DNA of 64,000 nt. Source: Chaetorhynchus papuensis. Lineage: Eukaryota; Chordata; Aves; Passeriformes; Rhipiduridae. This document shows, piece by piece, positions 26,601-37,974 of this stretch (its first letter is position 1; each line of letters begins with the position of its first letter). The position numbers and the translations under genes are program-made. Location: contig VWYX01000934.1 in NCBI GenBank assembly GCA_013396525.1, forward strand, positions 154,563-218,562, in the 5' to 3' direction. Below the pieces are notes generated by a model, which had not been told where the DNA came from, did no database searches, and saw only the letters and a program-made list of their open reading frames with translations.

Positions 26601-29600
26601 TTGCCAGGGTATAAGCAGGAGCCAAGCACTTGTAGACTGCTAAGGCAGTTCTGTATGACCCTTTGGTTCCTCCTGTTTTGCTCTCCTGGCACACTCGCAA
26701 GATAAAGAAACACTTTACCTTTTATGTAAAGCTACTTTTCTGAGAAGAGTATGCCTTTGTAGTTAACCTTGTTTGCCCCCCTTTTGGTAATAGCATTACC
26801 TAAGGTTTGCCTGATTACAGAGGCCGAGCTACTGGCACCTACCCGGAATGACGGAAAATCTTCGCCAGGGTTTGGTGGACGTGGCAGGCCCAGGCAGACA
26901 TCTCTCATCTTCTCTCATTTATCCTCTTCCATAAGAGGAGGAGAGGTAGACAAACTCGGAAGACACTGGAAAGTTGCAGTTTCCAGTAACAGAACCAACT
27001 AACTGAAGATGGAGTCTTTCTCTAAAACTGAAGACCCTGCCTTTTTGAGCATCTTGTACTACTTGCATAATAAATGGAAGACATTGTTTATTCCTTTCCA
27101 CTATGCAGTACATCATCTAGTTCACCATAAGCAAGTTTGTATCTTGCTTACTTACCACCTCATCATACTTAAACCTAAGATGAACACTTCCTAGGTCAAG
27201 TGCATGTAATTCTGTAGGAAACTTCAACAGAGAATGGTGATGAGTGCAATTAGTCAACAGTGCTATTAATAATACTAAAGGAATGCAAGGAAAGGTAACG
27301 GAGCGAGGTAAAAAACAGGGAGTCTTGCCTCAATTTAACTCTTCTCAAAAATTCCAACTACCAATATTGCATATTTTTCAGATTATGTACACTATGTTCT
27401 TAAGGTGTAATACTAGAGAATCGAGCTCCTCTGGGAAGTGAAAAAGCATTTGAAGCCTGAGAACACAAAAAAAGTTCAAATTTTCTTTAGTTTTATGGTA
27501 TGGTTTCTGTAGTCTTTCACTTTTTATGTGCTTTGATATTCTCTTATTACTTGGGCATCCACATACTTTTTTTAGTGATTTAATCTCTTTGTGTTACGAA
27601 GATTTAAATTCATATGCATAGCACCACTTGGATCTTCCTGAATATTAAAGCTGGAGGAAATTATAATTAAAGTATTCTCATTACTGTTTCCAGCTATGAG
27701 ACCAGGTAGATTTATTAAATGAAACATTCAGTAAACCCCAAACAAATTATTGACTCTGTATCTGCTTTTTCTTTAGTAGCAGTAACTGTAGTGAAATCTG
27801 CCACAATTTCAGCTTCCAGTGGCAAATCACACTGACCCACAGCCAGAGATAATGACCTTTGTAATTTACTGAAATAGTCTTCAAAGGCATTATCAGAGCA
27901 CTTTGCATTTCCCAGCGAGGTCTAAGTGCAAAGACATTTGGTGCTGGCTCTGCACAAAGTCTCTCATTCCCCTGCTGGCGATTCCTGTGTGCCTGCTTGG
28001 GTCAGGTGCTCGGCAGTTGAAGGTACAGAATGTATTTTACAGATCAATGGAAGAAAATAACTTTTTTCAAAGAAGTTCATGAACATTTTTTGTTAATGCT
28101 ACATAGATTTTTGAAACATTGCCTTTATAAGTATGAATTGCAGCTACCACCTTTCATCAAAAATACATTATTGATTTCCTATCTGTAGGAGAAACCCAGC
28201 AGTACCAGTTCTATTTTTCTCCTGCTTCCCTCAGAGTGTTGTCTCTATATATGGAGCACCAAATGACTGCAAAGCTATGAGTGCCCGACACACTCCCTGC
28301 TCCATCTCAATCCAGTAATTCTCTGCTTGGGAGAATGACAGGCCATTTTACAACTGTAATTCTGATCTAAAAAGGATTAAAAAAATGGAAAGTCATTTTT
28401 TTAGGTCAGATGAAACAGAAAAATCCAATTTGAGCTGTGTCTTGTAAATAACACCAAAGAAAATATCCTAGAACTTCTGGTCAAACACAGCAATATATCC
28501 AACAAGGTATTTAATAGCTTCTCAAGATAAACCATTTCATCTGTACTAAGTATCAAAGTGATAAAAAAACCTCTTGTAAGCAGTTTTTTTGGGAAAAAAT
28601 GAAGTGTTGTTAGAATAAACTAACACTGATGTCACAGACAAAGTCCAGTGTAGCTGTGAGGGGGGAATTCTGCCAGGTGATCACTCCCTATGGCCTCTGC
28701 AGGAGGCTGCTCCCAGGGAAATACAGCCTTGGGCAGCTTTGTCACCTCTCCACCCCGAATCTCCTTTTATCTCATCACATCTGCATCTGGAAGTTCAGTG
28801 ACAGAGAGAGAAACTACTGAGAAAACCACAACAAACCCAACAGAGCAATTCCTGGAAGGATTCCGGGGCTTTATCTCCAGATCCTGGTGCTGGACAAAGG
28901 CTGAACCTATTTAGCCACGCTGTAGCTCAGTCATGGCAAAGTCTTCTTTGCTTCTGTCACTGTCAGCATCTCCAGTGGTAGCATTGCTAGAAAAGGGGCT
29001 TAGGATTGGAGTGCAAATTTTTAGATTAAAGGTAAGCTGTTGCCAGATAGGATCAGATCTTAATGTTCGAATTCCTTATTTTGAATCCTTGCTCAGAGCA
29101 ACAGAGGAAAGCGAAGACTAGAGATGTGTTCCAGGGAGCAGGAAAGTAAATGTGCAAAAGCTCCAGGCTATGCAGCTGACAATATGTGGGAGGAGGAGGA
29201 CAATCAATATTTTAGACAGTGCATATTGTTTTATTTCTTAGGAATGGTGGATTTTTTTTCTTACCAAAATAAAACTGTATACAAATAATACAAAAATAGG
29301 AAAACTTGTGCATATCCCATGCCAGAAAAAAAGGTAAAACCCATCACATCCTATTCACTGTGTGCAAAGATCAGAATCGATTCTAAGACACTTAGTGTTT
29401 AAATTAATGGGTATAACTGATTTATCCCCTGTGTAATTTTAGCAAGATGCAATTGTACATAACACTAATGGTTTGTCATTCAGAATTGGATTTGTTAAGT
29501 CTGGTTCTCAGCTTTTCAGCTGACTTCTTTCTGAGTGCACTTTCTGCATTCCTAACTCTCAGAGCTGTTTAGGGTTCACAAAAAGCTGAAATGCTAAAGC

Positions 29601-32600
29601 TATCCAAACCGACTTTCCGTGCAGAGCTTTAGTATGCTAGCAGTAATTTTGTGAATGCCTAGCTCAAAAGCTTCCAATCAGTCTCATGGTTTAGACATTA
29701 ATCCAGCACTGCAAAATGTGAAGTTTATAACAAATTATATGGCAAAAGATTCAGATCATCTCATTTGCTGTGACTGTGCAAATGTGCTGAGAACATCACT
29801 TACAGGTAGTAACAGTAATGCCAAAGGAGCAAGCAGGGTGGAACAAGGCAGGAAAAAAGGAAACTGCTCCTCCTCACTGAGGCACAGGGACAGAATGGAC
29901 CACTCTGAGAGAGCCTGAGACAGACCCTGGAGTGGACTTCTGCTCTCTGGAGCCTCAAAGAGGTTGACTGGAGGACTTTTCTTCCTCACTTGTTGAGAGC
30001 AGTTTGTAAAAGGTGAGAAATACTGGCAGAAAACTATCAGAAAGTCTACCTCTTTTAAATTACACCTCCCTCTCCCCCAAAATAAAAAATCAGTAATTAT
30101 GCCAATGAGGACATGGGGAAATTACAGTACTGCAGAGAGGCAGGAGGCACTAAATCTGAGAGAAGACCAGCCCCAGCAACAGTGATTCTAGAAAAATGCT
30201 TGTTCCACCAAAGTATATGAGAAAACACTTACAAGCCCAAAAGGGCAGCACTGGAAGGGTAAAGAAATAAAACAGCTAAATCAGAGGGATCTAGTAAAGA
30301 CATATTGCTGATCTTGCATCTTGCTAGACAGGCACAATTTATTTTGAATCTTCTCACCCTGAGGGAGATACCTCCTGCAATTCCATGTACTGGAATGTTG
30401 TTTGTTGGTTGTTTTTGTTCTGGCAGCAAAGCCTTAATTCCAAAACCTGCTCTGAACTAGATTAACAGCTGTGAATTCCATTTGTGTAACAGAGGAACCT
30501 GCCTAAATAGTTAAATAAGCTTCATGAATGTGATTTTGTAACAGGGCTTTATTTTCACCTTGCAGTGGTATAAATCAAATTATGTCCAGAACAACTAACT
30601 CCGCTGCAATTTTCCTGAATACAAACTTGAGAGGAATCAGTGTCACATTTGGCACGTTCATTAATTAAAACAGAGCCATGATCAGTTTCGAACAACTTCT
30701 TTCCCTTCAGTAGGATATGTCACATGTCACAGAAGGGCCAGTCAGGTGTTTGTGAACAGTCCTTATGTGGCTGTTTTAAACATTAACTGACACGTCACAT
30801 GGTAAGATGTATTATAGATCTGACAAGCGAATTCTACAACTCCCAAATCCTCTTCACCCTACCCCACCCCAGCAAATCTTAACTATGACTAGAAGTTATA
30901 TTAGTTCCAAAAAGGAACCCTAAACACCCACTTGATAACTTCTTCATGGTTATATTCCACTTGTATTCAGTTTTAGATAACAAAATAGTTAAGTTGTATT
31001 ATTTCCCACATTCAGTTTAAAATTCTTGCAGTTTTCTCTGTTTCCCAGTTCTCTGCCTTTGTCATTTCATTTCCTGCTTCAGTGGAAGAAGAAAATTACT
31101 GTATCAGAGAGCACAAGGTTCTGAGTTACCAAAGCACCTCTCATATGCTTGGACAAATACTCAGTTATAACACAACTGTTCTCCGTTATACAAGAAATTC
31201 TGCTGTTCTATATTTAGAACATAAAATCTTTCTTGATTTTTTAACAGATCGCTTGCCCTTAGTCTCTGTCAAAAGAGATTAATTCTGCATAGTGTAAGAT
31301 AAAGCAATTCAGTCTTTCAAATGCCTGAACAGCAAAGAATAATTATAATGCAAAAGTTTTCTCTGACTTTAGCAGAAAAGTGATTAGAAAAACAAAAATT
31401 TTAGGAAAGTAATTTTTGCATCTGAGCTATCCAGTTCTCAATCTGCTTTGACTCATTGGATGCAAAGACTTGCAATGTGAAACTTCAGCCTTTGTTTCAG
31501 CATTTTAAGGTTTCTCAGTTACCTTTCTCATAATTTCTTTACTAAATCCTAAGTAAATAACACTTTGAAGGTACAGAGGGTTTATGTGCCTTGTTCTTAT
31601 GTTTCATCAGCTTCACTGGTTATTACTGACAGTGAAAAAGGGAAGCAAAACTATCTGCAGAGGAATGAGAGATACTTTCAGAGACGGTTTTGTATTAATT
31701 GTTTCAATAAGGTCTTCCTCTTGCATGCACAGTAAATTTTTTCCACAGTAATGTTTATACATGAAACCAAGTTTCATACTTAGAGCAATACCTGAAATGC
31801 TAAATTAATCACAACTTGAGATTGTAGAAATTATCTTTAAAACTGAGATTTCATGATGAGACTGGAGCTTCACTGAGAATTAAGATAGCAGGATCAAAGA
31901 CTCCGTTTGAGAAATACCAAAGCCAGCGCTATCAATTTAACTTTAAATTTCTGTCTCAGTACTGTCTCCACCTGATAATACGCTGCCAAGTAAAACTGTG
32001 AACAAACTCTTCAAAGTAGTAGAAACTTGACTACATGGTTCAATTCACACCATGTGAGAAAAAATGTAGTACAAATTAATATTCTAAACTTCTTTCTACA
32101 CCATCTAATACACACATTGGAACATTTGCAAAGAATGAAAGATGCTCCTGAGGATGTAAACTTTCATTTTACATTTGTAATTGAAACTGCCACGTTTTTA
32201 ACAACCCTGGATAGTTAAGTATGATTGAACTTGCAGAAAGATATCTTTCACAAAATTGCCAAGTGAATAGAGAAACCGTAATGTGACTTTTATCTAGGAG
32301 ATCAAATCCTGGGTGGAAAGCTTGAGGAGCACTGATACCAACTGTCATTTGTGATCTCTCCTTTGTGATCAACTATCCCCATGTTTGATTTTGCAGAACA
32401 CAGGAACTGCATCTTTAACTAAACTAGCAAGGCTTTAGAGCTTGCAAAGTAGCAAATTTTCACTTCCCAACAGAAACATCTTAAAGGACCTGATGTCACC
32501 AACTGCTGTTTTCTCTCTCCCTTCAGAGAACAGTCACCCAAAAACATGTACGTGCGAGAAAGCCACAGCTGAGGGTCTGAAGGACAAACTGAAATTGCTA

Positions 32601-35600
32601 CGGTTTATCCTACTCAATTAACTCACTGATCCAGAAAGTTCAGACAGGCTCCTAGGAGTGACCAATTACAAAAATGAAAAAACCCGAACTGGAAAGGAGG
32701 AGAGGGCTTGTACTGTCACAAGGCTATCAAGTTCCTAATGTCAAAACTTCGACTTACTTCTAAAATAAGTATCAGCAAAACTTTTTAGCCTTCATTCCTC
32801 ACGGACAGTATTGATTTGGAATTACTGTAGTTACACTCTACCCTGACTGACTCAAGGATATGTTTTACAACTGAAAGGTGAACACAATTTCAGTGAATTA
32901 CACACGGGATCTAACCTGTTCACAGTGTTCATATTATTTTTACAGATATGTTAACTCTAGCTAGATGATATATTCTTCATTAAAAGAAAAAACAATCTAT
33001 CCTTATAGGATGAATTACTTCTAGGGTTATTTTTGCTAGTCTCCTGATGATTGCTCTGCTGTATAGATTAATGTTTAATGTGTAATTTGTCTTATCCATG
33101 TTACTTTGTACTGCTCATACATTGAGCTACTTGGATAAAACTCGTCCAGTGGTCTGCTCAGTCCACAATATAAATAACAATAATTGATTCACAATCTCTC
33201 CACAGGCTGACTATTAATGATTAAGCCATTTATGGCATGCAGTTCCACAAGCTCTACATGAACAAATGGAATACCAAGAATGATATTGAACCTTTGCTTT
33301 TATGGCGCTTTTCTTTGTAACACCACTCAGGGAGTGGTCTGGTATCTCTTACAACCTCCATGACTCTTCTCTCACAAGACTCCTTCTGCACCTTTGGAAT
33401 CATTCTGCTGATTAACAAATGCAAATTTTGCCTGACATTATGGTTGTCAGATTTGGACTGAAGTCACTTCAGATGTACTATTTTGTTGTTGACAAAACAG
33501 AGGTCTCGTGTAGCAAAGAAATCTTTGATAAGAAAATTGAACTATAAAGTGTGATATGCTGCTACAGGGCAAATAAAGCAGCAGTGTACAGAGACTCGAA
33601 CTGTCCAGCTACAGCTGGAAACCATAAAGAGACACAGAGATCTCTGGGGTGTTTTCCTGGAATTACATCCCTAAGTCCTTCTTAAAAAAACCCAGTCAGA
33701 GTCAATGACTACCCCTGGTTGTTTGGGTTTTTTGTTTGTTTGTAACAGGCAAGAAGGTGCTGATACCTTCTGCTTCCAAGGCTGAATAAGCATTTTCCAC
33801 TGAACAGTAAATAGATAAATGTTTGAGTAACCTTTGAAAGCAGGCTGAACTAGGTTCTATTCCAAATCAAACAGCTGTTGTAGTGACTAAAATTATATCT
33901 CTCTAGTTTCTTCTTTCTGGTTTAACATTTTTAATCTTTCTCTTCTCTCTCAATTTAGCAAAACAGGTTAGAGAATTTTGGCTTGTTAAAATTTTTTTCC
34001 ACCATGTAGAGGATGGTTTAGTTCTCCTTTAGAAGGGAGGTTAGTGGTATTTAAGTACAGATAATGCTTAGACAGGGACAGTTCTGAACACACCCAAACC
34101 TTTTTAGCAGATGTTTTGAACATTGATGTCTTTGATGGTAATTTAACCATCTCAGTCTTAAATCCTTTCCTTGGGCTCAAAACTGTTCAGTAAATCTGGA
34201 CCTCAATATCCTGATTAAGAGCATTCCACGAGCCAAAACCACACCATGCCATCGGGGCACTTTCCTAAATACAAAGGCCCCTCTCTTCTGAGAATTTTGT
34301 ATTCTGCACTCTCATCGAACTTGTACCCCCTGTAACAGGGACTACAGAGGGACTCTGAGGCAGTCAGTAGCCAACCATTCTTTTTCTCTGGTCTTCACAA
34401 TTTTTCCCTTTCCTGCCATGATCAGAGCAAAAGCAAATTTGCAAATTTTAGTGTGAGAGAAAAGTACTGCTTTTAAATAGCACTGTCTTTTAAAGAATGG
34501 AAACCTATTAATTCTCTTTTATGAGATTTCTCCTCTAGAGTCCCTCCTGAGATAATTTTCTTTTATTTGTCAACTTCCTCACTGTAGAATATTGGCAGTG
34601 TCATGCTGTCAAACTAATAGGTGAGAACTTGCTTTTCTCAAGTTCTTCCCCTGTAAATTGATATTTATCATTCCCAAGTTAAAAAGCAAAAAGAGCTCAT
34701 AAGACAGAGCTATTGTAAAACAAAGTCCTCATTGTTTGCTTATTCATTTCAGTAAGATTTGTTCCAGTGGGCTAATTAAGTGTGTGCTCTAATAAATACA
34801 CCCAGGAAATTTTTAAGCACTTGGCTGTTCTTATTAAGGGAGCAGTGCCTGACCTTGCAATCAGTGGATTTCCTCTACTGTGAAACCTCACTCATTAAAA
34901 AGGTTCTGGAAGTGACCATAGATGTCCTTTTGACTAACAAATATCCCAGTATAAATGAGCATAGTTTCACTGAGGTTATTATTCACTGATTGATAAAATT
35001 GCTTTCTGCTCCTGATTAAAATTAGCATTCCTCTAATATAAAGGCATGCTCAACACTGTAGGTACATCTTGGCAAACTGAGAAGTATAGAAGTAATTTCA
35101 GGAATAGCCACCAGGGATGGTCAAAAGATGTGTTTTGTGAAAGGCCTCAGATTATCAATATTCCTTTTTGTCCATTGTTACAGTTCTACTTCTTACCATG
35201 CACTTGCGATCATCCACCCCAGATAAATCCTCCTCAAACTCCTTCCCTACATCAAATTCCATGATGTAGTTTCTAAAAGTGCTTAGTGTTTTAATGATCA
35301 AATGATCCCCATTCTGAAGGATTTCTTTGTCAGGCTTTAGCAAGCTTGCTATTTTTCTTACAGCAACATTTACATCTGAAAAAGAAAAAGAATTATTTTT
35401 ATCCAGAGAAGTCTTCCACAGAAAGAAGCTTGTCGCTTCTAGGGAGAACTAAAATGAACAAAGACAAATAGATGTCCAAATTTTTCAAACCAGCCTTCTC
35501 ATCCGGAAAAAGTCTGAAACTGAATTCTTAAAACTTTAATAACTTGATGTTTCAATTTTCTGATTATGCAGAATCTTTAAAAAATGCCATTTGTATTTGA

Positions 35601-36068
35601 CAGTTAATAAGGCCTTCACTATTTCTATAGAAATACTAACAGAACGTCAAATACAAGCACACAAAATTGCATTAAGTACTGCAGTGAATCTTTATTAAAT
35701 ATAAAAACTTTACTGCTTTTCAAATTATAGGAGTTTTTTTTTATGTTTGGAATCTGCCACTTACCTCTTCAAGCTACGGGGTTATCTCTGTTAACGTAAG
35801 CTTCAAGATGGCAAAAAGTAGAGGCTGCTTAAGGCAAAACAATTTTGCTTAAGGCAATTCTTAAAGTGCATTTCTGAAAAAAATATTTCTCACAAAAATG
35901 ACTTATGACTGTACAAGAAAAAATAGATTCATGTAAAGAATAAGAGAGGTGGCATTTATTGATTATTTATTCAAGAAGTATGAAGGGAACCTTACCCAGC
36001 GCTTTCAGATACTCCTCAAAATTGTCATTGCTGACCATTTTCCAGTATCCATTGAAGTCTGCAGGCAT
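20613..36068 (-). CDS. RBP1: RBP1 gene, complete coding region (4 exons), cellular retinol-binding protein I
   Basis: RBP1 is a cytosolic all-trans-retinol carrier that presents retinol to LRAT and retinol dehydrogenases and controls retinoic acid supply. Exons 35996-36068, 35197-35375, 23801-23902 and 20613-20666 join in frame (73+179+102+54 bp) to 135 aa plus stop, the usual length. Diagnostic stretches are MPADFNGYWKMVSNDNFEEY, LLKPDKEILQNGDH, STFRNYIMEF, GVDDRKCM, WTQWIEGDEMHL and VTCKQVFKKVQ. Retinol-contact residues Lys41, Trp107 and Gln109 (40, 106 and 108 of the mature numbering) are all present, so it should bind retinol. Intron 2 is long (11.3 kb); intron 1 is only 620 bp. The gene lies upstream of RBP2 and directly downstream of NMNAT3, all on the minus strand. 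Confidence 0.97.
20667..23800. other. RBP1 intron 3
   Basis: A 3.1-kb intron. A stretch at 22508-22959 is open in several minus frames (136, 91 and 80 aa). It has no domain I recognise. Confidence 0.85.
23801..23902 (-). CDS. RBP1: RBP1 coding exon 3
   Basis: This 102-bp exon encodes residues 85-118. It starts TTVSWDGDKLLCVQ and ends EGDEMHL. It contains Trp107 and Gln109, the retinol hydroxyl-binding Gln of CRBP1. The acceptor is TTTTGTTAG|ACTACC and the donor CACCTG|GTAAGATC. It is too short to stand out as an open reading frame. Confidence 0.97.
23903..35196. other. RBP1 intron 2
   Basis: An 11.3-kb AT-rich intron with no additional exon needed by frame and no recognisable transposon. 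Frames of 60-90 aa occur throughout at the density expected by chance. Confidence 0.8.
35197..35375 (-). CDS. RBP1: RBP1 coding exon 2
   Basis: This 179-bp exon encodes residues 25 (split Asp) to 84. The acceptor TTTCTTTTTCAG|ATGTAAAT has a strong pyrimidine tract, and the donor is TGCATG|GTAAGAAG. It holds Lys41 and the STFRNYIMEF strand. Confidence 0.97.
35376..35995. other. RBP1 intron 1
   Basis: A 620-bp intron, AT-rich, with no other feature seen. It is much shorter than intron 2. Confidence 0.9.
35996..36068 (-). CDS. RBP1: RBP1 coding exon 1
   Basis: Encodes residues 1-24 plus the first base of codon 25. The ATG is the complement of 36066-36068, with G at -3. The donor is GCGCTGG|GTAAGG. 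The 73-bp size matches RBP2 exon 1, as expected for duplicated genes. Confidence 0.96.
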
Positions 36069-36172
36069 CCCTACTTCAGGTGACTGTCAAAATCAAAGGC
36101 TCAGAGCTGTGGCTGGATTCTGCACCACACAACTCACTGCCTTTCTTTGTGGCAAGTTTGAACTCTGGTTTC

Positions 36173-36179
36173 TTTTATC
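36173..36179 (-). promoter_or_regulatory. RBP1: Weak TATA-like element of RBP1
   Basis: The minus strand reads GATAAAA about 105 bp upstream of the RBP1 ATG, which would give a 5' UTR near 75 nt. An alternative is that the sequence TTTGATTTTGACAG just before the ATG (about 36087-36100) is a splice acceptor of a non-coding first exon. No CpG island is visible at this promoter. Confidence 0.25.
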
Positions 36180-37325
36180 TCTTTTTTAGACCACGGAGCT
36201 ATGCAAGTCCTTCTAATCCGATTATTGTTGAAGTGCTGCCTTTAAATCCTTCCACTACGCCGAACCTCTGAGATTTCTAATGACAGCAGGATGACTTGAT
36301 TTAAAATGAATGAAATATTCACCTTTCATATCACTTGTGTAAGGGAAATCCATTTTAACCATATCACTCTTCATTTTTCATGCCACTCAAAAAAAACCCC
36401 TTTCAAATAGCTTTAGTTTAGGATATTAGCCAACTCTATACAGTGCTTATGTGTTTTTTGAGGCAACTTCTTTCTTGAATATGTTTCGGCTACTTTATGC
36501 TTTCTTTCAAGAAAACAACCATAGAGACTCATTCAGTGAAAGCCATTTTGTGTCTGCTATTCCTTTAACTTGTTCCACAAGCTCCTTAATTCTAGAGAAG
36601 CACCACTGGAAGCTGCTTGAGCAACTGGGGGCTCAGAAGGACCAGTTAGATGGACACTTGTATTAAGAAGCAGTGGTTAGCTCTGTACAGTGGTAAGTGC
36701 TACATCACTACTGAATGAATGCTTTCAGTTAAGAAACTTTGAAATGCAGAGGTAGCACTTTAGATTCTTTGGAAGTGACTTCTGTCAGAAATGAGATACA
36801 CTGAACCAGCACAACAGGCATAGAAGAGCACGGATTTTTCCTACCAACATTAGAGCTCAAATACTGAGCCTCTCAGATGTCTTCATACGGTACAGCTGAA
36901 GTCCCTGTTGGATATATTATCTACTCTGGGGCTTTGGCAGTTACTTGCTCTTAGAGAAGACTCTGGATCAGAGAAGAAAAGAAACCCACTTTAAAAGTGG
37001 GGATGAGGACTGGGTGTCATTTGAGAACCCGGAGGCTTAGAAGTGGCATAAGTAGCACGTGCATTTTTAAGACTTGCATGAAAGAAGATTTATTTCCATC
37101 TCTTGGCCAAATTGCCAAAAATCAAAAAAGTTATCCAGGATCTTATAATGTCAAAATTTAGAAGCAATGTGTATTTAAATATATCTCCCTCTCTCAAGTT
37201 ATGGTTCATTGTATTTTGCTGTTTTAGAACAGTAAGGATTACAGAATTACAACTTAGGAAAGTGCTGTGTTTGACCCTTAAGTCATAATTATTGACTTAT
37301 TGAAAGTGTTGAAATCTTAAGAATA
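36180..37325. other. Short intergenic gap between NMNAT3 3' end and RBP1 promoter
   Basis: About 1.15 kb. It must hold the RBP1 upstream regulatory sequence and the NMNAT3 termination zone. No CpG island or recognisable repeat is seen. A plus frame at 36451-36666 is probably chance. Confidence 0.6.
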
Positions 37326-37354
37326 TTTATTGTGAAGATCTCCTTTCTTTTATT
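37326..37354 (-). terminator. NMNAT3: Candidate NMNAT3 poly(A) signals
   Basis: Two AATAAA hexamers on the minus strand (complement of 37349-37354 and 37326-37331) lie about 210-240 nt after the stop codon. This would place the NMNAT3 3' end roughly 1.2 kb upstream of the RBP1 ATG. Confidence 0.5.
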
Positions 37355-37564
37355 TTCACAAGGAAGCTGCTCTTTGTATATTTTAAGCTATGCAGCTGAG
37401 CATCCCAATTTTCTTGAGCACTACCACACACGGATTCATGGATTTAAAACACCACATGATTTCAAGAAATTTTGGACTTTCCCTTCACTATTATAATAAG
37501 AAGCAACTTTCTCAAGAAATGTACGTGAAAAACTCCTGGTCTGACACGGCACACACTGCAGAAA

Positions 37565-37974
37565 TCAGTCACTCAGAGGGTTTATTGCTGTGTTATGCAG
37601 CTTGAGAGGCTGAAGCAAGTCCCCTTCGTTCTTGCGCTCGCTCTCTTCTGTGTAGATATTGTGGTGTGCAATGTAGGCAATAACAGAGTCTGGTATCAGA
37701 TATTTCACACTCAGTCCTCTGCACAGGGCAGAGCGGATCTGTGTTGCACTGATTTCATTCTGAATCCACTCTTTCACTAGAAAAATATTGTGCTGAAATT
37801 TCCTTAAAAGGCCTGATTCCTGGATATACTGAGAGGGATCAGAGCCAGCCCGGCTAATACACACCAAACCAAACTTTTCCACTATTTCTTTGATGTCTTC
37901 TTCCTTCCAGAGATTGGGTGTCTTAAACGTCTGTAGAAAATCAGCACCACAGAGCAGCTTTAATTCTGGTAGAA
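37565..37974 (-). CDS. NMNAT3: NMNAT3 coding exon 4 (terminal)
   Basis: Encodes residues 134 (split Val) to 269 and TGA. Conserved stretches are LPELKLLCGADFLQTFKTPN, EKFGLVCISRAG, QNEISATQIRSAL and SVKYLIPDSVIAYI. The acceptor is GTCTTTCCAG|TTCTACCAG. The tail after YTEESERKNEG is lineage-specific. Confidence 0.96.
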
